NCBI RefSeq assembly: GCF_014905175.1
Contig: NC_057792.1
Location: 186,001-250,000 of the forward strand
DNA from: Aphidius gifuensis
Taxonomy: Eukaryota > Arthropoda > Insecta > Hymenoptera > Braconidae
DNA: 64,000 nt
Direction: 5' to 3'
Shown here: positions 51,401 to 62,619 of the stretch, piece after piece
Position numbering within the stretch: position 1 is the first letter of the stretch
Layout of the letters: each line of letters begins with the position of its first letter
Position numbers and translations under genes: made by a program
Notes under the pieces: model-generated
What the model saw: only the letters and a program-made list of their open reading frames with translations
Databases searched by the model: none
What the model was told of the DNA's origin: nothing

Positions 51401-54400
51401 AAGTATTTTAAATTTCAACTGATGATGATTGAATTTTGAATTATTTTTCAACTGAAATATAGAATAATTTTTATACTTTTCACACATATATTCAATTTTA
51501 TTTAGCAAGATTGATATCAAGATTTTCTATGTCATATAAAATCTTTTTTTTTTCTTCATTTTTTTATTAGTCAAAAAAATAAAAAAAAAAAACATAATCC
51601 GTGCACGTATATGACAATTTACCCTGAGAATAAAATATTGTGTATAGTTATAAAGTGGTGGTAGTTTTTTCGCCCCAGATTCACAAGTCACTTGCATTAA
51701 TCCACCCACTCGACAATTGTGTGACGTTAAGAAGCAGAAAAATCATAAAGGCAAAAGTGGATTTTGACGTTACTTCTCGACCCAAGACAAAAAGAAATAA
51801 AATATATGATAAAAAAAGAAAAAAAAAAAAAAAACAATTCATTCATTCAAGAATAAATGTGCAATTTTTTATGATTATTGCTTGACGAAAAAAAAAAAAA
51901 ATGGAAAGAATATATTTTCAGGCAGCTAAAAATGTTGAGCCAATATATTTATCTGAAAATTAAATAAACTACATCTACATCAAAATGCAATTGCACGTAA
52001 ATTTTTTTATGTTATTTTTATTATTATATTTATAATTCTTAAAATGGTTATTGTTTTAAATTATGGTGAACATGTTGGACAATCAGTCAAGGTATGTTTA
52101 CGGAAAAAGTATGAATTTTATTCTTCAAACTTGACGAGAATGTTTCATTTAAATTTAGTCATTGTCCTTCATTTTTTATGACAAAAAATTTAATTGTTTA
52201 AATTATGGAAATAATTAAAAATAAAATAATTTATTTCAACTATTTTTTATTGTTTATTTATAAATCTTGAATTTATAATGACAATTTTATCCGCATGAAT
52301 ATAGAAATATTTTTTTATTCATTTCTTTGATTTTTTTTTATGGATGAGAGTTGAAAAAATAATTATAAATTGAAAGATTGATCTTCAAGATGACCGTCTC
52401 GTATCAATTTTTCAAAAAATAAAAATTCAATTGACCTTGTTATATTATTTCTTAAAAATATATAGTATAACCAGTTTGCCAAATGAACAAAAGATTTATC
52501 ATTGAATGAAAAAATAATAAATAAATAAATAAAAAAAAAAAGATATTAATCTAATAATAAAGTGGTAATGAAATGACAATGGGGTGTGTGTATAAAATGG
52601 AAAAATGTCCTCAAGTGTCAAACAAGATTTATCACTGATTAATGATTTTCATCAGAATTAAATTATCCCCATTAGTTTATAAATTACAGAAAAATCATCA
52701 AGGCTAGATTTCTCATTTATAATTTATTCTCATTTTCCCACATTTAAACTAATCAAAAAATAATTTTTAAATTTATAAAAATAATATACAAAACAATAGT
52801 ATTTATTTTAAATAATTACCATCTATAAAAAAATATTATTATTATTATTATTAAACAAATAAATAAATAAAGAAAATCGACATTAATCGCTACTAAATAT
52901 AATTTATAAAAAATAAAAAAATCAGCTATAAATTTTAGATATAAATAAATTAATTTGAGATATATTATATCTCAAATATTGACGAATAAAAAAAATGAAG
53001 AAAAAAATATTGAAATACATATAAAATGAGTGGATAATGAGACAAAGTGAGGGAAAAACTTGGTGATAATCATCCAAGCATATCGACACTGACCTGTTCG
53101 TTTCTAAAAATTGCGTAATAATATTATTTTTATTTTTTATATATATGTTATTTTATTTTTCTTCATCATCATCTCATTGTTTGTCAAATAATACATGTAA
53201 CCTTCGATATTACAACTAAAATAATACGCTAAAATTAGCAACAACATTTACAAGGAAAAAAAATAAAATATTAACTCTAATTTAAATGAAAACATAATTG
53301 TTTAATCAATGTGATGAATATAATGAAAAAAGAGCTTGATGATATTAAATTTAAAATTTGTCAATGGGAATATTTGGTTGACAAAGTGTTTGGTGTCAGT
53401 GGCATGCTATTGTTATCCTGTCCAATTAACACACCAACGACATGATAAGCCAACAGACAAATCAATAATAATAATAATAATAATAAATTATATTTTAATA
53501 AATCAATGAAATTTTATTTACAAAAATATAATTATTATAATCGAGCCCCCTTATTGTCTCAAGGAATATTCATTTGAGACTTTTGCTGATAAAAATTATT
53601 CAAGGTTTTTTATCGACTGGTAAATTTGCATCGAGGAAATCATTATATTCAATGATGTTCTTTATTTATTTATTTTTATTTATTTTTTTTTAATTATTAC
53701 ATAATATACAGGAGACGATAAACATTTGACAACTGATTGTCAAACAAATCGACAAGTTGTAAATTAAATTTTATCATTTTTAAAATCAATTTGATAATAA
53801 TCAATAAATGACAAGTTGTTAATTAATTTGAACAATATTATAATTGATAAATTGGGCAAATAAATTATCATTTTACAATTATATTGACACACCAATTAAT
53901 TAGAAATGATGTAGTTATTAAATTAAATATATTTATCAAGCCGTGAAAATACATTAATTTAAAAATATTGATATTGATCAATAAACAAGTCAAGTAAATA
54001 TATTTAATTTTCAAATGATTATTCAATTTAAATGATGTTATAACGTATTTATGTTGTGACAAATTATTTTATAATATTATTTAATTTCTGTATACTGAAA
54101 ATTCATATTTAGATTATTTTTTTTGAATTTCATAGAATGCAATATTTCATATACATGTATGTTATGATAAAATAATTATAACTTTGTGGCCTTGGTACAT
54201 GAAAGTAAAGATCAGGTTTTATCTAGAGAGAGACTATTTCACTCTTTTTTTTTTTTTTTTTTTTTTCAAATGATAAACTTGTCACAAATTAAATGTCATA
54301 ATGTTGATTAAAATTTTTTAAATATAAATAAATAAAAAAACTGTCAATTTAATGTCAAGTCCAATATCATTTTTCTATTTGCAAATAAATTAAATTTTAT

Positions 54401-56111
54401 TTGTTAAAAAGTCAGTCAAATTTTCAAATAAAAAATACTTTTTTAAATAATTTCAAACTTGTCTCAATTTTTCAATTGAAATTTCTAAGAATTAAACAAG
54501 TTGCATAAAAATGAGAAAAAAATAATTAAATAATACATGCGAATTAACAGAGTAAATAAATTAAAATTAATTTAATTTTTTAATTAGTTGAAAATAATGG
54601 ATAATTAAATTCCAAAGATCCTGGTAGCTTTGATGAATGAATTAATTTGAAAATGATTTGATTTATGTTATAAATAAATAAATAAAATATCAAGGCTAAT
54701 TATTTGTTGAATGTATGACCCGGGTCCATTGACTGACATGTCCCGCTGGCATACGTGACTCACCTATCATCAGTTAATAATTATTTATTTATTATTTATT
54801 GTTTTTAATATATTATATTATCTTTTATTTGTCATTGAGAAAAAAATATCCTTGTTGCTAATTATAGTATCATCATTTGAGCTTTAAAATTTGTGATTAC
54901 AGTTGCAGCAATATCAAATGATGTATCAATCTTATTTTTCAATGTTAAATTCAATTTTATTTTTTATAACTGATAATGTTTTTGCAATGAAAAATATATT
55001 TCTTTTCATCCCTTGAAACATCTGTATATATGTATATATAGTTAAAATGGTATTGTTTTCGAATTAAAAAATTAAAATATCTCATTTATGATATCATTTT
55101 TTTGAATTTTAAATAATTAATTTGTTTATTAATGATATTGTTATCCTTTTATTGATTTGTTGAGGAAAAATTTTTCACAATTAATTTAAAAAAAAAAAGT
55201 ATAAATAACTTTCATTCATCATTGGATTGTTTTTTAACATAAAAACAATGTTTTTCAATTAAAAATTAGTTTTAAAAAAATTAAAATTTCTTGAAATGTC
55301 TGGTTTTTAAATAATTTAATGAAGTCATTGTTTTTCACTAAATACGTAGAAACAAAAACACGAGGACAGTGAATGTGAAAAAAAAAAAAAAAAATCGAAA
55401 TAAATTTCGAAATATAACGCAATAAATAATTAATCAGTGCAAATATATAAATCGAGAAAATTTTTTTTACATTAATTTTGATAAATGAATGATATTTAAA
55501 ATAATACAATTATGTAAAAAAAATTTAAAAAATAAACAATCACGTAACAATTGATTCAATGTCAAAAATCAAATTAATTTTCATTTAATTAATTTAAATG
55601 ATATTTTTAAAGTTTAATGTCAATCTACCCCTTGGAAACTTATATAAGTTACTTTTATTTATTTAATTAATAAATAACAATAAGAAGAAAATAAAATAAA
55701 TGATAAAAAATTGTTGCTAAATATTTGTTTAAAAAAATAATAAATAATTTTTTGTAAACAACAGTATTGCAAATGTAATAATAATTCAAGAAAAATTATA
55801 ATGACATTGATTTGTCATTATTACTATCACAAAAATTATCTTTAATTAATAATAATTAATTTAATAAAAAAAAAAAAAATTATTGGAGGCTCGAAAGATT
55901 AAGGTGTTGAAAATAATATATATATATATGAAAGTGAATTTTGATGATATCAAAGTTTATTACATGCGTGGTATGATGATCAAAAAAAAACCCCCGCTTT
56001 TATTTATTGTTCCCCACTTTGTTAATAATCATACAATATTATTTTATTTTCCCCTCAGTTTGAGTGGGTGGGGGGCACCCCTGACCCCGAGATGAAATGG
56101 TGAAGGGAGGC
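48437..56111. other. gene-poor region between orphan gene and TH
   Basis: The first few hundred bases are presumably the 3' UTR of the orphan gene. No coding sequence is supported beyond that. CAAGGTCA words are at 49576, 51242 and 52432, and CACGTG is at 49558. G+C-richer patches occur at 53385-53460 and 54708-54775. Frames at 50601-50819 and 51640-51885 are low-complexity and not accepted. Confidence 0.5.
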
Positions 56112-56160
56112 AACGTTTATATGCTGGAGCAATTCGCCCCAACGTTACATTCGCTCGTTC
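56062..56160 (+). promoter_or_regulatory. ple: tyrosine hydroxylase promoter
   Basis: A GC-rich block GGGTGGGGGGCACCCC (56065-56080) is followed by TTTATATG (56116-56123) and, about 30 nt on, ACATTCGCTC around 56148-56155, a plausible start site. The palindrome AACGTT flanks the TATA-like box on both sides (56112-56117 and 56141-56146). The leader then runs unspliced for about 360 nt to the ATG at 56518. Inferred from spacing and motifs. Confidence 0.45.
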
Positions 56161-56517
56161 GCTTCGCCAAAGCAACACACACGAAATCTTAGCCGTGAGA
56201 GAAAAATCAAAGAAAATTTTAATTAAAATTTCCAGTGTTTATTATTTCATTTATTTCAATAGAAATTTGATTTTATTGACAGACAGAATTTCATAAATTC
56301 TGTGGTCTTATTTGCCGATTTTATATTATTTTATTTTAATAATCGTGCAAGCTCTGGCAAAAGTTTTCGTTGTCCTAATTTATTGCAAAACAAAAAATTT
56401 AGGACACTGTGAAAATTGACATTAATTAAAAATATTTTAAATTTATTTTTCAAAATATAAATTTACCTGTGTTCTTCATTTTGTGAAGTATCAATTTGAA
56501 AAATTTCAAATACAATC

Positions 56518-59500
56518 ATGATGGCAGTTGCTGCAGCTGAGAAAAATCGCGAAATGTTTGCTATTAAAAAATCTTACAGTATCGAGGTGAGTTTTTTTTT
56601 TAAAAATAAATAATAATAAATTTAACAACTACATACTATTATTTGAAAAAGAAAAAAAAAAATTGGAAAAGTATCGAGTGGAAAGTTGAGACATCAAAGA
56701 GAAAAAACAAAAAGAAATAAAATAAAAAAAAAAAAAATATCTATATACATAATAAAAAATGTCATGATTGAGAGATCTCACTTCTCATTTCTGGTATATC
56801 TCGTGACTACCGGTCTGAATTTCATCATTTCCGAAAAAAATTACATCAGAAAAAAAATTATAAATTTTATTAAGACTTTCGTTGGTATTTGTTCGCACGC
56901 TTCCTTGTCACGTCCGCACAAATATATTTTGAGCCAAGTGAAATTCTTAGCTATCACATGACAAGAAGATGTCTTGACGATTTATTTTGCCGATCAGCTT
57001 GACAAAAAAAAAATCATAATAAAAAAAAAAAAAAACACATTAAACACCATGATGTTCGGAGAAAGTTACGCGATTTAATTGTCAATATGTTGCACAACGA
57101 CCTTGCAAATTAAATTTTTCTTATAATTTTTTCCAATATTGGCATAGGGCCATTATTATTGCTAATTTTCAAACGAAATCATTAGCCTCGTTCTAAATTA
57201 ATCAACGAAAAAAATAAACCATCCAATAAAATCAAATAAAAGCAAAAATAATTGTTATTAAATTTGACGAGAGAAAAAAAATGATTTATTTTGCATTAAA
57301 AAAATTCCATGTTAAATTCAAGTGTTTGAATTGACCATGTGATAAGTCAATGATGAAATTAAATAAATTGCGTCCGTGAACCACAAAAAATTTGAATCCC
57401 TGGCCGTGAATTTATTCTCATTTTTATTATCTGTCCGATAATTATTTATTTATTTATTTTTTTCTTTCATCTCAGTAGCCACGATAGCTGTCTTGTATAC
57501 CGCGCAACTTGAACGGTATTATACGACCTCGACTTTCTCCGCATTATATACAAATTCTAGTGATGGTTTTTATTTGATTTTTTAAAAATTTATTTAACTT
57601 GTTGCAGCGTGAATGTTCTAGAGAAAAAAAACTCGGTGAAATTTTGGAAAATTATCTAGTAAAAATAATTAAAATGATGAATTGAATTTTGAGAAAGTAG
57701 TTTTGTTATTTTATAATTACAAATTGGCAATGTTTATCACATATTATTATGTCACAGCAGAATCAAGTTAAATAAACGGAGATATTATTTAATAGTTTGA
57801 GTAGTAATTTAATAGTAATTCACATTACGAACAATGTCTTACCATATAAATTACACCAAGCATAAAATAGCAGTTTAATATATAAGTCTTGTTAGATTTT
57901 TTTTTTTTTTTCTTTTAATTATTATGATTATTTAATTTTTTTTTTTTTTACCTGGTCAAAGGTAAAGGCGCAAATAGAAAGTAAAAGAAATTAAAATATA
58001 ATTTCCTTAAACTCTGAGGCAAGAACAAAAAAAAATATTTAAGTAAAAAAAAAAAATATAAATAATAATAATAAATAATAATAAGGTGTCAGGTGATGGT
58101 ATTACTAGGAGAGAAAAAAAAAAAAAAAAAGCTCGAGGCCTTGTTCGTATTAATTTCGAAGGCGATTGGAAATCATTTGAAAAATATTTAGCATAAATAT
58201 GAAAAATCAAATGGTTAATTAAAAAAAATGCAACAACTTTACAATATGTATATCAATCAGCCTCTGCATCGGTATTATAATCACAATTTCGAAATAAATT
58301 GTCCTTGTTGGCATGATAATTATGAATAAGTTATAAATATATAAAAAGTGATTGTAAAATTGTAATTGTAAAAAAAAGTCATAGCGTGAGTCCCTGAGTT
58401 TGCATAAATATAAAAAATAAAAAATAAAAAAATACTATACACACAACGACCGTTATAAATTAATAACATAATATATTATAATGTTTAACTAATAGGAGGC
58501 TCGACACATTAAGCCATCTGTAACTTATCCTATCACACACTATATTGACAACGAAATAATTAAATATTAATAAATTAATATGAAAAAAAAAAATAAAAAT
58601 AACACATAAATCCACTATGCTAATCGATGCATTTAATTGCCACATTAATAAATTCATCTAATATATTCATAAATAAATTTATCTTATATATTGTATAAAT
58701 ATATTCATATACGTAATGAAGATCAGAATAAAGCTGTGCTCCCTATTTTGTTGTTATATAATAATTGTTTTCGATTTTTTTAATGTCTTACAAATTAATT
58801 AGTCTACAGTGAGTTTTTATCATGACAACAATTATGATGTATTACGTACACACTATATTGTCACTATAATTTAGAAAAATGGTCAATCTAAATAATATAG
58901 ATAAATTAAATTAATAAGATAATATAAGAATAGAAAAAATAATTGTTAAATAAATTAATCAACAAAAATAAATAAAATCAAAATATTAAGAAACTAAAAC
59001 AAATCAGATTGCCTAGACATTTAATTGTATAACCATGCTATTTATAATTAATATTTACGTTTTTTCTCGCATATCTTCAATTAATGATATCTCAAATTAC
59101 TAAATAACATTGATAAAATCTCAGCTGTTAATTAGTTATCAACAATATATAAGTATGTATGCTAATAAAAAACATAAATTGCTAACGATTAGAAGAAATA
59201 AATTAATCAAATATTACAATATATTTGCATATTGAAAGTATCAACAGAATAATGTTTTTTATCATGCGTAAATTGCTAGTTATAATTTGCTTGATCATAT
59301 ATAAATTATCGTTATTGCTGTTTTATAAATGTATTAAACAAAATGATTTAAATAATCAGTTAAAAAGTAATACGAAATATTGATTTATTTCTTGAACAAA
59401 TCTAATAGAAATTGATATCAATTGAAGTATAATATTCATCTATTTTGATTTGTGTATATAATGAATTCAGGGTTATTATAATTTTTAATTAAACTGTAAT

Positions 59501-62500
59501 GAATTTAATTCACACAGTGAGTTTTGATCATAACAAGTTACTATTTATTTTATTTATTTATTTAATTAATTTGCTGTGTCATATCTGAGGGGGTCAATAG
59601 CGTGTAAAATCATCGGCCACTGGATCAAGGCTTTTTCATGCAACAAATATTTTATATATACGCATCCCATACCTGGCAATAAATATATAATAAAAAAATA
59701 GAAAAATATCATTTTCTGATGCAATGATTTTGCACACTCATCACTTGTCTATCCGCCGGCAAAAGTACTTGGCCCACTTTGTCATACGTACAACTTCATA
59801 CGGTGTTGTAAAAAAAATAGAAAAAAAAATAGAACTTGTAAATTACAAATGACATGTTTTTATATTGTCAAATATCAAATTTAATAAAGGAACACGTGGA
59901 AAAGACAAAATTAATTTCCTCAGTAATTTCCTTTAGCTTTACTATATTACTATTAAATTTTAATTCAGTTGAATGACTTTTCTTTATAAACAAACGGATG
60001 TTCTTTCAATTTCCACAGAATGGATATCCATCTCGTCGCAGATCACTTGTTGATGATGCACGCTTTGAAACACTTGTTGTTAAGCAGACAAAGCAAAGTG
60101 TACTTGAAGAGGCACGTCAACGAGCAAATGGTAACATTTTTAATTTTCATTATTTAATTTAATTTAATTATTATTATTTGCATGACGCATGATTTTTTAT
60201 TATTATTATTTTGATATTGTAAAGATATAGACTCAAGTTCTGATCCAACAACTTGCATTCAGCAAGATCATGAGGATACATCATCATCATATACATCATC
60301 GAGTGACGATGAACAAGCTGAAACACTTAGTTTTGCTGCCAAAGAAGGAGGTAATTTAGATGTTGTTTTATTATTGTTTTAATAATTACTATTATTATTT
60401 GGCATGAGTGTTATTTGTTGTTATTTTTAATGTTAAATTATAGAAGCCAAAGCTGATGCTTCAAGTTCTGATGGTGAAGGAAAACCTGATATTGATGCTG
60501 GTAAGTTTTGAATCAATAAAATAAAAGTATCTTTTGGTTAAATTTGTCATTTGGGGTGGTGTTGAAAGACGTTTAATGGAGGGTGTAACAACTTCCATTG
60601 TCACCACAATTCACTAAAAAGAAAAAGTCTTGAAAGAAATGAAAAGAAAAAAAAAAAGAAAAAAGTCTTTACTAGCCATTTCCGCTGACTTTGAACAGCC
60701 ACCCACAATAAAGTCATAAAAATAAAAAAAAGATAAAAATTCAATTGTAAAAAAAATTGTTTTACTATATAAATTGTAATTTGATGCCATTATTTTTTTT
60801 TTGTTTAAAGATTATGGATTGACTGAAGAAGAAGTGGTTCTTGCCAAGACAATTGCTGAAAATCCAGATGGTGATAATTCAGTACAAAAAGCATCATTAA
60901 TGTTACGTTTACGTGATGGAATTGGTTCACTTGCACGTATATTAAAAACAGTTGAAAATTTTAAAGGTACAGTAACACATCTTGAATCACGTTCATCACG
61001 TAAAGAAGGTGCACAATTTGACATATTAATAAATGTCAATATGACACGTCAATGTCTTCTTCAATTAATTCGTAATTTACGTCAAAGTTCATCACTCGGT
61101 GAAGTTACATTACTTGCTGAAGATTCAATAAGCATTAAAAATCCATGGTTTCCACGTCATGCATCTGAACTTGATAATTGCAATCATTTAATGACAAAAT
61201 ATGAGCCAGATCTTGATTTAAATCATCCTGGTTTTGCTGATAAAGAATATCGTTCACGTAGAAAAGTCATTGCTGAAATAGCATTTGCTTATAAATATGG
61301 TGATGCAATACCATCAATTCCATATACTGAAACTGAAAATGAAACATGGTTACGTGTATTTAACACTGTTGATGATCTTGTACCAAAACATGCATGTATT
61401 GAATATCAACGTGTATTCAAAAAATTACGTGAAGAAAAAATATTTGAACCACACAGAATTCCACAGCTACAAGATGTCAGTGATTTTCTACAAAAAAATA
61501 CTGGTTTTACATTACGTCCAGCAGCTGGTCTATTAACTGCTCGTGACTTTTTATCAAGTTTAGCTTTTCGTGTATTCCAAAGTACTCAATATGTCAGACA
61601 CATCAACAGTCCATATCACACACCTGAACCGTAAGTTTTATTATTATTATTTTTATTTTATTTTACAATTTACACTATATAACCATCCGCTAAATTCATG
61701 AATCAATAAATATATTTCATGTGTTGGTGGGTGGGTGGGTGTCTGTGTGTCTCAATGTAGATGATGGTAGTAGTTGATGGGACACTATAGGATTTTAATA
61801 AAATTATAAGAACCACTCTGATGCTTGTAATGAAACTCTAATTGGCTTTTAACTACACGTCGACATTGATAATTAATTTAAAATCTTGTAGTAGTCTCCT
61901 TATTTTATTATTCATCATGAAAAGTATATTTTAATTTTTCAATTTAAATAACAAAAGGTGTTTCATTTTATTTTTTCAGTGATTGCATTCATGAATTTTT
62001 GGGTCATATGCCACTTCTTGCTGATCCAAGCTTTGCTCAATTTTCACAAGAAATTGGTCTTGCATCATTGGGTGCATCAGATGAAGAAATTGAAAAATTA
62101 TCAACAATTTATTGGTTCACTGTTGAATTTGGTTTATGCAAAGAAGGCAATGAAGTTAAAGCATATGGTGCTGGTTTATTATCAGCTTATGGTGAACTTT
62201 TACATTCATTGAGTGATAAATGCGAACATCGTGCATTTGATCCATCAACAACAGCAGTACAAACATATCAAGATCAAGAATATCAACCAATATATTATGT
62301 GGCTGAAAGTTTTGAAGATGCTAAAGAAAAATTCCGTCAATGGGTATCAACAATGTCAAGACCATTTGAGGTCAGGTACAATCCACATACACAATCTGTT
62401 GAAGTACTTGATACTGTTGACAGACTTGAGAGTCTTGTCTCACAGCTTAATCTTGAAATGACTCATCTTACAAATGCTATTAAAAAAATTAAATTACGAG

Positions 62501-62505
62501 TGTAA
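56518..62505 (+). CDS. ple: tyrosine 3-hydroxylase (dopamine, cuticle tanning)
   Basis: Tetrahydrobiopterin- and Fe(II)-dependent enzyme converting tyrosine to L-DOPA, rate-limiting for dopamine and for cuticle pigmentation and sclerotisation. Exons are 56518-56586, 60019-60130, 60225-60350, 60444-60500, 60811-61630 and 61980-62505; 569 aa with phases consistent. The N-terminus MMAVAAAEKNREMFAIKKSY matches insect TH. RRRSLVDDARFE (about 28-39) is the PKA-type regulatory site equivalent to mammalian Ser40. Exons 3-4 encode an acidic Ser/Asp/Glu segment (about 61-122), as in the epidermal isoform of Drosophila. The ACT domain is at about 148-215. Predicted iron ligands are H399 and H404 (CIHEFLGH) and E444 (WFTVEFG). 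The C-terminal helix (about 545-569) is for tetramerisation. Two ATGs are adjacent; the first was chosen. Confidence 0.95.
56587..60018 (+). other. ple: tyrosine hydroxylase first intron
   Basis: 3.4-kb intron (GTGAGT donor, TTCCACAG acceptor). G+C-richer islands at 57475-57550, 59578-59640 and 59745-59805 stand out from poly-A/T and could be enhancers. A frame at 56686-56961 is A-rich and not accepted as coding. Confidence 0.75.
61726..61741 (+). other. G-run tract in TH fifth intron
   Basis: GGTGGGTGGGTGGGTG: three GGG runs plus GG with single-T loops, on the sense strand. It could form a two-tetrad quadruplex, or it may be a GGGT microsatellite. Confidence 0.4.
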
Positions 62506-62587
62506 TTTATTTTGCATATTTTTTTTCTTTTTCTTTTTTTTATCTAAAATGTTTCGGGTTAAACAAATTCAAAAGAAATAGAAAAAG

Positions 62588-62619
<32 letters not shown>

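Noticed and set aside
53394..53461. Short open frame VDKVFGVSGMLLLSC in a G+C-richer patch
   Set aside because: Only about 22 codons, with no acceptor or start; too little to support a coding exon.
56686..56961. 91-codon frame in the TH first intron
   Set aside because: Lys/Ile-rich translation of A-rich sequence inside an intron, with no domain.
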